Shown one piece after another: positions 35,905 to 46,821 of a stretch of 58,666 bases of DNA. The first letter of the stretch is position 1. The number at the start of each line of letters is the position of its first letter. The stretch lies in NCBI GenBank assembly GCA_902566365.1, contig CACFIH010000001.1, forward strand, positions 104,537 to 163,202. Reading direction: 5' to 3'. The notes under the pieces were generated by a model. It saw only the letters and a program-made list of their open reading frames with translations, searched no databases and was not told where the DNA came from. The translations under genes were made by a program, and so were the position numbers. Source of the DNA: an uncultured Pelagibacteraceae bacterium (GTDB taxonomy: Bacteria > Pseudomonadota > Alphaproteobacteria > Pelagibacterales > Pelagibacteraceae).

Positions 35905-37029
35905 TTAATTTTTCCAAAAATCTTTAGCTTTTTGAAAAAATTTTTTAATACTTGGATTTGATCTTTCATTTTCTATTTTTCTAAATTTTTCTAATAATTC
36001 TTTTTGTTCTTTATTAAGAGATACTGGGATCTCTGTTTTTACCTGGACATACAGATCACCAAAATCACCTCTTCGCATGAATGGCATGCCTTTTCCTTTT
36101 AATCTAAACTGTTTTCCACTTTGAGTTCCCTCAGGTATCTTGATTTTAGCCTTTCCACCATCAATTGTTGGTATTTCTATTGATGTTCCTAGGGCAGCAT
36201 CAGCCACAGAAATTGGAAATTCAAAAAATAAGTTAACATCTGATCTTTTAAAAACTTGGTGAGATTCTACATTTACAAACAAATATAAATCACCACTCGC
36301 ACCACCCCTTGTTCCAGCTTCACCTTTTCCAGCGAGTCTTATTCTAGTTCCATCATCTACTCCTTTTGGAATGGTTACTGATATTTTTTTTGACGATTGT
36401 TTATTTCCTTGGCCATTACAATCATTACATGGATTATTAATTTCTTCACCACTGCCAGCACACTGTGGACATGTTTGTTGAACAGTAAAAAAACCTTGAT
36501 TTGATCGAATCCTTCCGTTTCCTCCACAATATGTGCATCTATCCGGATTATAACCTGGTTTAGATCCATTACCTTTGCAAGTATTACATTTTTCTGAGGT
36601 AGAAAATTGTATATTTTGTTTTTTACCTGTGTAAGCTTCTTCCAAGGAAATTGATAGATCGTATCTTAAATCAGAACCTCTATTATTATTTTTTCTCGAG
36701 CTTCTTCGGCCACCTCCACCAAAATCACCAAAAAAATCTTCAAATATATCTGAAAAATCTGCACCACTAAAACCACCAAACCCCCCTTGACCACTACCTC
36801 CATTTTCGAAAGCCGCATGACCAAAATTATCATAGTTCTGTTTTTTTGATTTATCAGAGAGAACACCGTAAGCTTCACTTGCTTCTTTGAATTTGTCTTC
36901 TGCTACTTTGTCCCCAGGATTTTTGTCAGGATGGTATTTTACAGCTAATTTTCTATATGCAGATTTTAATTGATCTGGACTAGCTGTACGATCAACGCCA
37001 AGGACATCATAATAATCTCTTTTAGCCAT
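35905..37029 (-). CDS. dnaJ: Chaperone DnaJ
   Basis: A 374-residue type-I J protein. The J domain has YHPDKNPGD with the HPD motif at about residues 33-35. A Gly/Phe-rich linker ([13 protein letters not shown]) follows, then the zinc domain with four C-x-x-C-x-G-x-G repeats ([32 protein letters not shown]), and the C-terminal substrate domains. It recruits substrates to DnaK, 27 bases upstream. It is co-directional with a small membrane protein gene and dapB. Confidence 0.98.
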   Translation of the reverse strand: MAKRDYYDVLGVDRTASPDQLKSAYRKLAVKYHPDKNPGDKVAEDKFKEASEAYGVLSDKSKKQNYDNFGHAAFENGGSGQGGFGGFSGADFSDIFEDFFGDFGGGGRRSSRKNNNRGSDLRYDLSISLEEAYTGKKQNIQFSTSEKCNTCKGNGSKPGYNPDRCTYCGGNGRIRSNQGFFTVQQTCPQCAGSGEEINNPCNDCNGQGNKQSSKKISVTIPKGVDDGTRIRLAGKGEAGTRGGASGDLYLFVNVESHQVFKRSDVNLFFEFPISVADAALGTSIEIPTIDGGKAKIKIPEGTQSGKQFRLKGKGMPFMRRGDFGDLYVQVKTEIPVSLNKEQKELLEKFRKIENERSNPSIKKFFQKAKDFWKN

Positions 37030-37056
37030 TTATTAACTTGGACAAATAGATGTCAG

Positions 37057-38982
37057 TTAAGCGCTTTTTTCTTTGTTTTCGTCTTTTACTTCTTCAAAAT
37101 CCGCATCAACAACATTATCGTCTTTTTTTCCTTTGTTATCATTGTCATTATCTTTATCAGACTCTGTTTTTTTATTTTGTTGTGATTTATATATTGCTTC
37201 TCCAAGTTTCATGGAGGCTTGTACTAATGATTCAGTTTTCTTTTTAATATCTTCAATATTTTCACTTTTCAGCGCCTCTTTCAATGAGGCTGAAGAGTCT
37301 TCAATTGCTTTTTTTTCTGCATCAGAAATTTTTGTACCATATTCCTTTAAATTTTTATCTGTAGAATGTATCAACGTGTCAGCTTGATTTCTTACGTCTA
37401 CAGACTCTCTTTTCTTTTTATCAGCCTCTTTATTAGCTTCTGCATCTTTTACCATTTTTTCAATTTCTTCGTCACTTAATCCACCAGAAGCTTGAATTTG
37501 TATTTTTTGTTCTTTACCAGTCCCCTTATCTTTTGCTGAAACATTTACTATTCCATTTGCGTCAATATCAAACGTTACCTCGATTTGAGGAACGCCTCTT
37601 GGAGCTGGAGCAATTCCAACTAATTCAAAGTTTCCAAGTAATTTGTTATCTGTGGCCATTTCTCTTTCTCCCTGAAGAACTCTTATAGAAACAGCAGGTT
37701 GATTATCCTCTGCAGTTGAAAAAACTTGACTTTTTTTTGTGGGTATTGTTGTGTTTTTTTCTATAAGTTTTGTAGAAACCCCACCTAATGTTTCAATACC
37801 TAATGACAAAGGAGTAACATCTAGCAACAAAACATCTTTAACATCACCTTGTAATACACCAGCTTGAATTGCTGCACCCATTGCTACAACTTCATCAGGA
37901 TTAACACTTTTATTAGGTTCTTTACCGAAAAAGTTTTTAACTTCTTCAATAACTTTTGGCATTCTAGTCATACCACCAACCATTACAATTTCATCAATTT
38001 CACTTGCACTTATGCCAGCATCCTTTAATGCGGTTTTGCATGGTGGCATAGTCTTAGCTATTAAATCTTCTACAAGAGCCTCAAGTTTAGCCCTAGTCAT
38101 CTTAAGATTAATATGTTTTGGCCCAGTTTTATCTGCAGTAATAAATGGTAAGTTTATATCAGTTTGTTCAGCAGCAGATAGTTCTATTTTTGCTTTTTCT
38201 GCAGCTTCTTTTAGTCTCTGTAATGCTAATTTATCTGATTTAAGATCTATACCGTTATCTTTTTTAAATTCTGAAATTAGATAATCAACAACAGCATTAT
38301 CAAAATCCTCTCCACCTAAAAAAGTATCCCCGTTGGTCGATTTGACTTCAAATACTCCATCACCTAATTCTAAGATGGAAACATCAAATGTTCCACCACC
38401 TAAGTCATAAACAGCAATTTTTTTATTTTGTTTTTTATCTAAACCATAAGCTAGAGAGGCAGCAGTTGGTTCATTTATAATTCTCAAAACTTCTAATCCA
38501 GCAATTTTTCCAGCATCTTTTGTTGCTTGTCTCTGTGCATCATTAAAGTATGCAGGTACAGTAATAACAGCTTTAGTTACAGCTTGACCTAAATATTTTT
38601 CTGCTGTCTCTTTCATTTTTTGTAAAATAAAAGCTGATATTTGAGAAGGTGAATATTTTTCATTTTTTGCTTCAATCCAGGCATCACCTTTATCAGAATT
38701 AACTATTTTAAAAGGTGCAGCTTCTACATCTTTTTTTACTGTGGGGTCATCAAAATTTCTTCCAATTAATCTTTTTACTGCGAATATAGTATTTTCTGGA
38801 TTGGTAACAGCTTGTCTTTTTGCTGGTTGTCCAATTAACTTTTCCTTTTCATCAGTAAACGCCACAACTGATGGGGTAGTTCTTGCTCCTTCAGCGTTTT
38901 CTAAAACTTTCGCTTGTGTTCCTTCCATGATGGCAACACATGAGTTTGTTGTTCCTAAGTCTATTCCAATAATTTTACTCAT
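37057..38982 (-). CDS. dnaK: Chaperone DnaK (Hsp70)
   Basis: A 641-residue Hsp70. Signature [14 protein letters not shown] at the start, [17 protein letters not shown], and [16 protein letters not shown] for the nucleotide domain, then the substrate-binding domain and a helical lid with an acidic end ([12 protein letters not shown]). A sigma-32-like promoter lies in the grpE-dnaK gap. dnaJ follows after 27 bases. Confidence 0.99.
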   Translation of the reverse strand: MSKIIGIDLGTTNSCVAIMEGTQAKVLENAEGARTTPSVVAFTDEKEKLIGQPAKRQAVTNPENTIFAVKRLIGRNFDDPTVKKDVEAAPFKIVNSDKGDAWIEAKNEKYSPSQISAFILQKMKETAEKYLGQAVTKAVITVPAYFNDAQRQATKDAGKIAGLEVLRIINEPTAASLAYGLDKKQNKKIAVYDLGGGTFDVSILELGDGVFEVKSTNGDTFLGGEDFDNAVVDYLISEFKKDNGIDLKSDKLALQRLKEAAEKAKIELSAAEQTDINLPFITADKTGPKHINLKMTRAKLEALVEDLIAKTMPPCKTALKDAGISASEIDEIVMVGGMTRMPKVIEEVKNFFGKEPNKSVNPDEVVAMGAAIQAGVLQGDVKDVLLLDVTPLSLGIETLGGVSTKLIEKNTTIPTKKSQVFSTAEDNQPAVSIRVLQGEREMATDNKLLGNFELVGIAPAPRGVPQIEVTFDIDANGIVNVSAKDKGTGKEQKIQIQASGGLSDEEIEKMVKDAEANKEADKKKRESVDVRNQADTLIHSTDKNLKEYGTKISDAEKKAIEDSSASLKEALKSENIEDIKKKTESLVQASMKLGEAIYKSQQNKKTESDKDNDNDNKGKKDDNVVDADFEEVKDENKEKSA

Positions 38983-39004
38983 AATTTAATATCTCTCAAT
39001 CGTC

Positions 39005-39032
39005 ATATAGGGTTTAAATGTGAAACTACAAG
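39005..39032 (-). promoter_or_regulatory. Sigma-32 (RpoH)-type promoter of dnaKJ
   Basis: On the minus strand CTTGTA (complement of 39027-39032), 14 bases, then CCCTATAT (complement of 39005-39012). The consensus is CTTGAA, 14 bases, CCCCATAT, so only two of fourteen bases differ. It lies in the 62-base gap between grpE and dnaK, about 23 bases before the dnaK ATG, so dnaKJ can be induced separately from grpE. Confidence 0.72.
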
Positions 39033-39044
39033 CTAATGTCATAA

Positions 39045-39698
39045 TTATTTATTTTCTGAATTTTCCTGTTTTTCCTTATTTTTATCCTGATTTTTTGGAG
39101 TTTTTTTTGATACTCCCACCAATGAGGGTCTAAGCAGTCTTTCTTTTATAGTAAAACCTCTTTGTATTTCTTGAATTATTGTTCCTGGCTCTTTTGTATC
39201 ATCTTCTATTTCCATCATTGCTTGATGAAGGTTTGGATCTAGTTTTTTATTAAGACAATCAATTGGTTTGATATTATTTTTTTCAAATATTGAGACTAGA
39301 TCTTTTTTTATAATGTCTAAATGTTCTAGAGTTTTTTTTAATGCCTCAGTTTCTTTTAATTTATCGTCACTTTCAAGAACATGTTTTGATCGATCTAAGT
39401 TATCAATTAAATTTAATGCCTCCTTAGCAAAACTATAGCCACCATACTCAAAAGCATCTTCTTTTTCTTTTTCAAATCTTCTTCTTTGATTTTCCATTTC
39501 AGCATAAGTTCTTGCGACCTTATCTTCGAGTTCAGCAATTTTTTCTTCTGGAGATGGTTCTTTAATCTCCTCCTTGAGCGTTTGGTCTGTTTCTTGATTA
39601 TTTCCCTCTTCTGAACCTCTTTGAGATTTCTCAGTTTCTTTTATCTTTTCCTGATCTTGATTTACAGAAGTGTTGTTTTGGTTTTCTTCTTTTTCCAT
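39045..39698 (-). CDS. grpE: Nucleotide exchange factor GrpE
   Basis: A 217-residue co-chaperone that releases ADP from DnaK. The first ~50 residues are low-complexity (Glu/Gln/Lys/Asn-rich), followed by a long coiled-coil (EEKIAELEDKVARTYAEMENQRRRFEKEK) and the beta domain near NLDRSKHVL and VGVSKKTPKN end. It heads the grpE-dnaK-dnaJ group and diverges from rdgB across 36 bases. Confidence 0.97.
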   Translation of the reverse strand: MEKEENQNNTSVNQDQEKIKETEKSQRGSEEGNNQETDQTLKEEIKEPSPEEKIAELEDKVARTYAEMENQRRRFEKEKEDAFEYGGYSFAKEALNLIDNLDRSKHVLESDDKLKETEALKKTLEHLDIIKKDLVSIFEKNNIKPIDCLNKKLDPNLHQAMMEIEDDTKEPGTIIQEIQRGFTIKERLLRPSLVGVSKKTPKNQDKNKEKQENSENK

Positions 39699-39706
39699 AA
39701 TATCTT

Positions 39707-39734
39707 ATATGGTAAGAATTTCTAAAATTTCTAG
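39707..39734 (-). promoter_or_regulatory. Sigma-32 (RpoH)-type promoter of grpE
   Basis: On the minus strand CTAGAA (complement of 39729-39734), 14 bases, then TACCATAT (complement of 39707-39714), against CTTGAA, 14 bases, CCCCATAT. The -35 abuts the ATG of divergent rdgB at 39735. The -10 lies 9 bases from the grpE ATG at 39698, so the leader is very short, as for hslV. Identical spacing in three classic heat-shock loci is the main support. Confidence 0.6.
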
Positions 39735-40337
39735 ATGTCAAAACAAAAAATTAATAAATTAATTATTGGAACTAAAAACATGGGTAAACTGCGTGAAATT
39801 AAGAATTTACTGCCAAAAAACATTAAAACTTATTCTACATCAGCGTTTAATCTGAGAAGCCCAATAGAAAATGGAAAGACATTCAAAGAAAACTCATTAA
39901 TTAAATCTAAGTATTTTTCAAAAAAAACAGGATTAATTTGTTTAGCTGATGACTCAGGTTTAGAGATAGATTTTTTGGATAAAAATCCTGGAATTTATTC
40001 TGCTAGGTGGGGAGGAAGACATGGAGATTTTGGTAAAGCTATAGAAAGAGTTTACCGAGAATTAAAAAAAAAAGATAAGAATTGGAAAAATAAAAAAATT
40101 AGAGCAAGATTTATTTGTGCTCTGTCTATTTCATTTTTAAATAAAAAAATTGCTTGTGTTCTAGGAAAGGTAGAGGGATATATTTCAGATAAACCAAAAG
40201 GAAGGAATGGGTTTGGCTACGATCCAATTTTCATCCCATTAAATCAAGTAAAAACCTTTGGGGAGATGAAGCCATCTCAAAAACATAAGATAGACCATAG
40301 ATATCAAGCTTTTAGAAAAATTAAAAAATTTCTTTAA
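39735..40337 (+). CDS. rdgB: XTP/dITP pyrophosphatase RdgB (Ham1 family)
   Basis: A 200-residue ITPase-fold protein clearing inosine and xanthosine triphosphates. The GTKNMGKLREI nucleotide motif is at the start, CLADDSGLEIDFLDKNPGIYSARWGG in the middle and GYDPIFIP...SQKHKIDHRYQAF near the end. The stop codon overlaps the convergent LpoA-like gene by 17 bases. It diverges from grpE. Confidence 0.96.
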   Translation: MSKQKINKLIIGTKNMGKLREIKNLLPKNIKTYSTSAFNLRSPIENGKTFKENSLIKSKYFSKKTGLICLADDSGLEIDFLDKNPGIYSARWGGRHGDFGKAIERVYRELKKKDKNWKNKKIRARFICALSISFLNKKIACVLGKVEGYISDKPKGRNGFGYDPIFIPLNQVKTFGEMKPSQKHKIDHRYQAFRKIKKFL

Positions 40338-41475
40338 TCTCTCCCTTATTAATTTCATAAAAATTTAATCTATGATTAATCTTTTTATTCTCTAAATCAA
40401 AAATTCCAATTTTTCCTTTAAAAGAGTTTTTTTTATTGAATAATTTATTTAAATCAGTCAGGTCGTTTTCTATTGATAAATAATATATTAAACCTACTAA
40501 ATCATAACTTAATAAAGTTAAATAATTAGGAGTTTCGTTAAATTCTTTTTGAAATTTTTTTTTAAAATCATTTAAATTTTTGTTATTTATTGAGGGATAA
40601 TAAATAGGCTGTAATGTCTTTTCATCAATTATACTTTGGTCAAACCATTGATTAAATGTAATAAAAAACTTAGTTTTTGGAGAAACATCAGTATAGAGAA
40701 GAGATGTAATAACGCTTTTTAAATTTTCATCAAAATCAGCGATAATGACAGAATCGAAATTCACACCGCCAATTGTATATTTTTTTTCTAATTTTTCGAT
40801 TTGCTTTTCTTTATCTGGAAGATCTGAATTTTCAACTCTTTTTATTTCATCCAATAGATTTTGCTTTCTTATTTTGTAATTTGTGATTTTTTCTATTTGA
40901 GATGTAAGTTTTGTTGGCTCAGTATCGTATATATAATGTTTTGATATTTTTAAATTTACCTCTTTAATAGATTTCTTAATTTCTGACTCATAATCAAGGT
41001 TTGGGGTAAGAAAAATAGTTTTCCTAAGATCTTTTGATTTTATAAATTTTTTTATTGCATTTAACTGAGAGGTAGCATTAATACCACTACTAATTACATT
41101 TTTAGGTAAATTTATATTTTTATTTGTTAGAGATAAAAAAGTCACATCATCTATACTATCTAAAAATTCTAAATTTTTATAAAAAATAGGTCCAATTATA
41201 ATTTTGACTCCCATATTCTTTAATTCATTTGCAGATTTTATTGTTTGTTGAGGATTGGAATTAGTGTCCTTAGGATAAATTTCCAAATTTTCATTACCTA
41301 TATCTTTTAAAGCAATCCTGGTCGATTTAATGATTTGCTGGCCAATATCTTTATTTTCTCCAGTCATTGGAACTAATAAACCTATTTTGATTTTTTCTTC
41401 TGCAAAGAGACCAGAAGAATTCATAATGAATACAAATGAAAATAAAATTAAAAGATTTTTGAAAAACATATTCAT
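40321..41475 (-). CDS. Penicillin-binding protein activator LpoA-like (periplasmic binding fold)
   Basis: A 384-residue secreted protein with a signal peptide (about residues 1-25) and a leucine-binding-protein type fold (IKIGLLVPMTGENKDIGQQIIKSTRIAL then IIIGPIFYKN). Next to rsmI and a BON lipoprotein this corresponds to the LpoA-YraN-DolP neighbourhood of other proteobacteria, supporting a role as a peptidoglycan synthase activator instead of amino acid uptake. No lipobox is seen. It overlaps rdgB at its 3' end. Confidence 0.75.
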   Translation of the reverse strand: MNMFFKNLLILFSFVFIMNSSGLFAEEKIKIGLLVPMTGENKDIGQQIIKSTRIALKDIGNENLEIYPKDTNSNPQQTIKSANELKNMGVKIIIGPIFYKNLEFLDSIDDVTFLSLTNKNINLPKNVISSGINATSQLNAIKKFIKSKDLRKTIFLTPNLDYESEIKKSIKEVNLKISKHYIYDTEPTKLTSQIEKITNYKIRKQNLLDEIKRVENSDLPDKEKQIEKLEKKYTIGGVNFDSVIIADFDENLKSVITSLLYTDVSPKTKFFITFNQWFDQSIIDEKTLQPIYYPSINNKNLNDFKKKFQKEFNETPNYLTLLSYDLVGLIYYLSIENDLTDLNKLFNKKNSFKGKIGIFDLENKKINHRLNFYEINKGEIKEIF

Positions 41476-41507
41476 TTTAGTGATATTATATTACTTTATT
41501 AAAAAAT

Positions 41508-42371
41508 ATGATTACAAATTTAAAATCAAGCAATAATGAGATCAAAAATGGGCTTTATTTAGTATCAACTCCGATTGGTAATTTGAATGATATTACTTTT
41601 AGAGCAATTGAAATACTCAAAAAATCTCATGTTATAGTATGTGAGGATACAAGAGTCTCAAAGGTATTGTTAAATAAATATAAAATTAAATCCGAACTTA
41701 TTTCAAATCATAAATTTAATGAAAAAAAAAATGTATCTAAAATTTTAGATTTGTTGAAAAACGGATTGATAATTTCAATTATTTCAGATGCTGGGACACC
41801 CGTAATTTCAGACCCTGGAGCAATTTTAATTAATAAATGTATCGAAAATAAAATTGATATAATACCTATTCCTGGGCCATCATCAGTATTAACTGCTTTA
41901 TCTGTAAGTGGTTTTTCAGATAAATTTTTTTTCTATGGTTTTTTTCCAGAGTCCAAAAAAAAAATAGACAATGATTTAGATGATTTATCAAAATTAGATT
42001 ATTCAATAATCTTTTTTATCTCAGCAAAAAAAATAAATAAAGTTATTCCCTATTTAAAAGAATATTTTACTGGAAGAAAGATAATTATATGTAAAGAAAT
42101 GACAAAATTTTATGAGGAATTTTTGAGATTCGAGATTGATGATTTAAATTTAAAAAATTCTGAAATTAAAGGTGAATTAACCGTTGTAATTTCTGAAAAA
42201 ATTAATAATAAAAAAAAAGCAGATATTCTTAATGAATTTGATAAAAAGATAATTAATAAGATGATTAACAAATTTTCAATTAAAGAAATAATAAGTCTAG
42301 TTAATTACAATAAAAAAATTTCAAAAAAGGAAATTTATAATTATTGTGTTAAATTAAAAAATGAAATTTAG
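41508..42371 (+). CDS. rsmI: 16S rRNA (cytidine-1402-2'-O)-methyltransferase RsmI
   Basis: A 287-residue tetrapyrrole-methylase-fold enzyme. The LYLVSTPIGNLNDITFRA start, VIVCEDTRVSKVLL, ISDAGTPVISDPGA and PGPSSVLTALSVSG motifs are diagnostic. The C-terminal domain is lysine-rich. It starts 32 bases from the divergent LpoA-like gene; its end overlaps the BON gene by 11 bases. Confidence 0.97.
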   Translation: MITNLKSSNNEIKNGLYLVSTPIGNLNDITFRAIEILKKSHVIVCEDTRVSKVLLNKYKIKSELISNHKFNEKKNVSKILDLLKNGLIISIISDAGTPVISDPGAILINKCIENKIDIIPIPGPSSVLTALSVSGFSDKFFFYGFFPESKKKIDNDLDDLSKLDYSIIFFISAKKINKVIPYLKEYFTGRKIIICKEMTKFYEEFLRFEIDDLNLKNSEIKGELTVVISEKINNKKKADILNEFDKKIINKMINKFSIKEIISLVNYNKKISKKEIYNYCVKLKNEI

Positions 42372-42957
42372 ATTATTTTTTATATCATTATTATGTTTAA
42401 TATTTTTAGGTGGTTGTGTAGGAGTTTCTTCAAAAGGGATATTTGGCACTGGAGTAAGCGTAGCTTTTGACCCAAGAACAGTCGGAACTCAAATTGATGA
42501 CTCAATTATGCAAAAAAGCTTATCAGCTAAAATAATTATGATGAACAAAGACTATTTTTTGTCTGTAAAATCAAAAGTAATTGATGGAAGAATATTTTTA
42601 ACGGGTAAAGTAGAAAATCCTGAAGAAAAACTTAAATTGACGAAACTTGCTTGGGAAACATTAGGAGTGAGATCAGTAAGAAATGATATTAAGATTAAGG
42701 AAGAATTTAATTTTAAACAATCAGCAAAAGATATTTTAATCACATCTCAGTTAAGGACAGCTTTTATTTTAAATAAAGAAATAAAGGCAACCAATTACCA
42801 AATTGATACGTATAAAAAAAAGATTTATATTTATGGGATAGCAATTACTGAAGAGGAAAAAGATTTAGTTTTAAAAGAAGCTAATGAAATTTTAGATGTA
42901 GAAAATGTTATAGCAAGCATTATTCTTGTTGAGAATTTGAGAATCCAGAAAAATTAA
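42361..42957 (+). CDS. BON-domain outer-membrane lipoprotein (DolP/YraP-like)
   Basis: A 198-residue lipoprotein with lipobox LGGC (Cys19) and two BON domains, about residues 45-110 (VKSKVIDGRIFLTGKVENPEEK) and 120-195 (YQIDTYKKKIYIYGIAITEEEKD). DolP-type proteins sit at the outer membrane and assist envelope integrity. The tandem with rsmI and an LpoA-like gene is the conserved arrangement; yraN is absent. Confidence 0.9.
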   Translation: MKFRLFFISLLCLIFLGGCVGVSSKGIFGTGVSVAFDPRTVGTQIDDSIMQKSLSAKIIMMNKDYFLSVKSKVIDGRIFLTGKVENPEEKLKLTKLAWETLGVRSVRNDIKIKEEFNFKQSAKDILITSQLRTAFILNKEIKATNYQIDTYKKKIYIYGIAITEEEKDLVLKEANEILDVENVIASIILVENLRIQKN

Positions 42958-45239
42958 TTTTTTTTATAATCAATTACATCTGCTGAATAAGCAGCAATAG
43001 AGGCCAGATTCAATATTTCAGACGTAGAGCTTCTTAAAGGTGCGATTTCTATTGGTTGACCTAGACCAACTAACAATGGTCCAATTACTTTTGCTCTACT
43101 CATTGATTTTATCATTTTATATGAAATGGCTGCACTATGTTGACTTGGCATAATTAAAACATTTGAATTCCCAACAATTTCAGAAAAAGGATATAGTTCT
43201 TTATACATCTCTTCTAAAGCAACATCAGGTTGCATTTCTCCGTCAAACTTAAAATCAACATTACTTTTTTTTAAAATTTTAACTGCATCACTCAATCTTT
43301 TGGTTCTATCTGTCGCTGGTTCACCAAACGTTGAATGAGATAAAAAAGCAACTTTTGGATCAAAGCCAAAAAGCCTTACAACTCTAGCAGCTGATTTAGC
43401 CATTTCGGCCAATTGGTTTGCATCTGGATATTCAATAACTGAGGTATCACAAATGAATATTGTTTTACCTCTATTGACTACAAGATTTAAACCAAACATT
43501 ATTTCACCTTTTCTAGGTTCAACAACTTTAGTAATTTTTTCAAGAGAGGATGAATATCTCCTTGTATTTCCAGTTACCATTGCATCAGCATCTCCACATG
43601 CAACCATACAAGAAGCCCAAATTACTCGGTCATTTCTTATAAGTCTATCACAATCCCACTCCAACATTCCTTTTTCTCTTTGAAGTTTTTTAAATAAGTA
43701 TTTAGCATAATTTTCTCTTTTAATTTTATCTTTTGAATTGACGATTTCGATATCAAAACTTTCGTTGTAGCCAATTTTTTTTATTTGATCCTTAATTAAT
43801 TCTTCTTTTCCTACTAAAATTGGTATTCCTAAGTTTGAATTTTTAAAGGCAATGGCAGCTTTGAGCATATTTTGATCTTCACCATCTGCGAAAACAACTT
43901 TTTTAGTTTTTTTCTTAATGTAAGAATTTATACCTTGCATAATTGTTACAGTTGGATCCAACCTTTGTTTTAGTTGATCTTTGTAATTTTCAAAATTGTT
44001 GATTTTAATTCTTGCTACTCCAGTATCGATTGCAGCTTTAGCAACAGCTGCAGGGATTACACTAATTAATCTTGGATCAAATGTTGAAGGAATTATATAG
44101 TCCTTACCATAGTGAGGTCGTTCCCCACCCATTGCGGCAACAACCTCATCAGGAACATCATCTTTTGCTAAATTTGCAATTGCATGTGCTGCAGCAACTT
44201 TCATTTCTTCATTTATTGTTTTAGCTCTTACATCCAATGCACCTCTGAAAATATATGGAAAACCAATTAAATTATTTACTTGATTAGGATAATCTGATCT
44301 ACCAGTTGCAATAATTGCATCATTTCTAACATCCTCAATTTCTTCAGGTGTAATTTCTGGATCTGGATTTGCACATGCAAATATAATTGGGTTTTTTGCC
44401 ATTTTTTTAACCATCTCTTTCGTCAATGCTCCTTTCACAGACAAACCAAGAAATATGTCAGAGTTTTTAATTGCATCATCTAGAGTTCTATCTTTAGTTT
44501 CTATCGCATGGCTAGATTTCCATTGATTTAAACCCTCTCTCCCTTTGTATATAACTCCCTTTCTATCAATCATCGTAATATTTTCTTTTGGAACACCACT
44601 TTTTTTAAATAAATTGGTACAAGCCATAGCTGAAGCTCCAGCACCATTTACCACTACTTTAACCTTATCTATAGATTTTTTACTAATTTCTAGTGCATTA
44701 ATTAAGGCTGCCGTAGTAATTATAGCAGTACCGTGTTGATCATCATGAAAAACCGGTATGTCTAAAACTTTTTTTAATTTTTCCTCAATAATAAAGCAAT
44801 CAGGTGCAGCAATGTCTTCTAAGTTAATACCTCCAAAACTAGGGGAAAAATTTTTTATACTTTGAACTATTTCATTTGGGTCTGAGGAGTCAATTTCTAG
44901 ATCTATAGAATCTATATCTGCAAATCTCTTGAATAAAACTGCTTTTCCTTCCATAACAGGTTTAGAGGCTAAAGCGCCTAAATTTCCCATACCAAGAATG
45001 GCTGATCCATTACTTATTACTGCAACAAGATTACCTTTGCTGGTATAATCAAATGCAGCCTCTGGGTTTTCACTTATAGCTCTGACAGGAGCAGCAACAC
45101 CAGGGGAATATGCTAAAGCGAGATCCCTTTTTGTGGTCATATTTTTTGAGGAAGAAATTTCAATCTTCCCAGGTTTTTTATGACTATGAAAATCTAAAGC
45201 TTCTTTGTCAGTGTAATGATCAATTTTTGTTTTTTTCAT
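42954..45239 (-). CDS. maeB: NADP-dependent malic enzyme with phosphotransacetylase-like domain (MaeB)
   Basis: A 761-residue fusion. Residues 1-430 are the malic enzyme domain ([62 protein letters not shown]). Residues about 430-761 match phosphate acetyl/butyryltransferase ([26 protein letters not shown]). It turns malate into pyruvate with NADPH production. The length is normal for the fused type; the C-terminal domain is usually regulatory. It overlaps the BON gene by 4 bases and diverges from murJ. Confidence 0.97.
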   Translation of the reverse strand: MKKTKIDHYTDKEALDFHSHKKPGKIEISSSKNMTTKRDLALAYSPGVAAPVRAISENPEAAFDYTSKGNLVAVISNGSAILGMGNLGALASKPVMEGKAVLFKRFADIDSIDLEIDSSDPNEIVQSIKNFSPSFGGINLEDIAAPDCFIIEEKLKKVLDIPVFHDDQHGTAIITTAALINALEISKKSIDKVKVVVNGAGASAMACTNLFKKSGVPKENITMIDRKGVIYKGREGLNQWKSSHAIETKDRTLDDAIKNSDIFLGLSVKGALTKEMVKKMAKNPIIFACANPDPEITPEEIEDVRNDAIIATGRSDYPNQVNNLIGFPYIFRGALDVRAKTINEEMKVAAAHAIANLAKDDVPDEVVAAMGGERPHYGKDYIIPSTFDPRLISVIPAAVAKAAIDTGVARIKINNFENYKDQLKQRLDPTVTIMQGINSYIKKKTKKVVFADGEDQNMLKAAIAFKNSNLGIPILVGKEELIKDQIKKIGYNESFDIEIVNSKDKIKRENYAKYLFKKLQREKGMLEWDCDRLIRNDRVIWASCMVACGDADAMVTGNTRRYSSSLEKITKVVEPRKGEIMFGLNLVVNRGKTIFICDTSVIEYPDANQLAEMAKSAARVVRLFGFDPKVAFLSHSTFGEPATDRTKRLSDAVKILKKSNVDFKFDGEMQPDVALEEMYKELYPFSEIVGNSNVLIMPSQHSAAISYKMIKSMSRAKVIGPLLVGLGQPIEIAPLRSSTSEILNLASIAAYSADVIDYKKN

Positions 45240-45289
45240 TTATGTTAATTAGGTGTACAAATGGGGTAAAATTAAGACTAATATGATTT

Positions 45290-46819
45290 ATGAATTTGAT
45301 TAAGTCAACAGGGACTTTTGGTTTTTATACTATTATAAGCAGATTACTTGGTTATTTAAGAGATATTTTGATAGCAATTTTTCTTGGCACAAGTTCTCTT
45401 GCCGATGCATTTTTTGTTGCTTTTAGAATTCCAAATACATTTAGAAGATTATTTGCTGAAGGAACTTTTAATGCAGCTTTTGTTCCTAGTTATACCAAAG
45501 AATTAATCAAAGGAAAATCTCAGTCAATAAAGTTTGCTGGAAAAATTTTTAATTTATTATTTTTAGGATTATTATTTTTAGTTTTATTGGTTGAAATTTT
45601 TATGCCATTTTTTGTTAGCTTGATTGCACCAGGGTTTGTTGGGGATAAAGATAAAATTCAATTAGCGACAAGTTTGACAAGAATAACATTTCCTTTTTTA
45701 ATGTTCGTGAGCTTGTCTTCATTTTTTTCAGCAATTCTGAACTCTCACAATAAATTTGCTGTAGCTTCTGCAGCACCAATAATTCTTAATTTGCTTTTGA
45801 TAGGAATTTTATTTTTTGGCAAATTACTTGATGACCAACTAGTTTACTATCTTTCATTTGGCGTTTCTCTTGGTGGATTTTTGCAATTAATTTTTTTGTA
45901 CAAGTTTACCAGTAAATTTTATGCGATAACTTTTAGTTTCAAAATTAAAATAAGTAAAAATGTAAAGTTTTTCTTTAAAAAACTTTTACCAAGTATTTTT
46001 TCCTCTGGTGTAACTCAAATAAATATTCTAGTTGGCACTATAATCGCTTCTTTTCAAGCAAGTGCAGTATCATATCTTTATTATGCTGATAGGATTTATC
46101 AAATTAATTTGGCTATTGCAGGTATTGCAATAAGTGTGGTTGTTCTTCCAAAATTATCGAAATATGTTTATTTGAATCAAAAAAAAAAAATTTTGAATAT
46201 TCAAAATAAGTCTTTAGAGCTAAGCATGTTTTTAAGCTTACCAGCTACAGTTGGGTTAATAATTGGATCAGATCAAATTATTTCAGCTTTATTTGGTTAT
46301 GGCTATTTTGATAAAGAATCTGTATCAAATTCAGCAAGAGCGCTGTATTATTTTGGTTTAGGTTTACCTGCTTTTGCTTTAATTAAAGTCTTTTCTAGCT
46401 TTTTCTTTGCGTACCAAGATACTAAAACTCCTTTTTATATTTCATTAATTTCTGTTATTTTGAATATATTTATAAGCATTTACTATTTTTCAAATGTTGG
46501 GTTTATAATTATCCCTATTGCAACTACAATTTCATCATGGTTCAATTCTTTATTGCTCTTTATTTTTTTAAAAAATCGTCAGTTATTTAAATTTAATCAA
46601 ATTTTTTTTGTAAAATTTTTTAAAATAATTTTAGCGTCTTTAATGATGGGTATTTTTTTTAAATATCTGACTTTAATTTTTGAAAATCAGCTAGCTTTTG
46701 AGTATAATTTTAAACTAATTTATTTGATATTAAGTGTTTTACTGGCAATTATATTCTATCTAATAATATCATTTTTTATGAAAGCTTTTAATTCAAATGA
46801 TCTTAAACTAAGATATTAG
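45290..46819 (+). CDS. murJ: Lipid II flippase MurJ
   Basis: A 509-residue polytopic protein with about 14 hydrophobic segments. The family start [23 protein letters not shown] and the [21 protein letters not shown] motif are unmistakable. It exports lipid II for peptidoglycan synthesis. A 12-A run (46189-46200) is translated in frame (QKKKI), showing that long A-runs are not always broken in this sequence. trpS follows after 2 bases. Confidence 0.97.
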   Translation: MNLIKSTGTFGFYTIISRLLGYLRDILIAIFLGTSSLADAFFVAFRIPNTFRRLFAEGTFNAAFVPSYTKELIKGKSQSIKFAGKIFNLLFLGLLFLVLLVEIFMPFFVSLIAPGFVGDKDKIQLATSLTRITFPFLMFVSLSSFFSAILNSHNKFAVASAAPIILNLLLIGILFFGKLLDDQLVYYLSFGVSLGGFLQLIFLYKFTSKFYAITFSFKIKISKNVKFFFKKLLPSIFSSGVTQINILVGTIIASFQASAVSYLYYADRIYQINLAIAGIAISVVVLPKLSKYVYLNQKKKILNIQNKSLELSMFLSLPATVGLIIGSDQIISALFGYGYFDKESVSNSARALYYFGLGLPAFALIKVFSSFFFAYQDTKTPFYISLISVILNIFISIYYFSNVGFIIIPIATTISSWFNSLLLFIFLKNRQLFKFNQIFFVKFFKIILASLMMGIFFKYLTLIFENQLAFEYNFKLIYLILSVLLAIIFYLIISFFMKAFNSNDLKLRY

Positions 46820-46821
46820 TT

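Noticed and set aside
38012..38284. 90-codon open frame antisense to dnaK
   Set aside because: It follows the codon structure of dnaK on the other strand, has no known domain and no ribosome binding site; it is a shadow.
46189..46200. 12-A run in murJ as a third frameshift
   Set aside because: The run is read in frame as Lys codons and the protein stays intact to its normal end.
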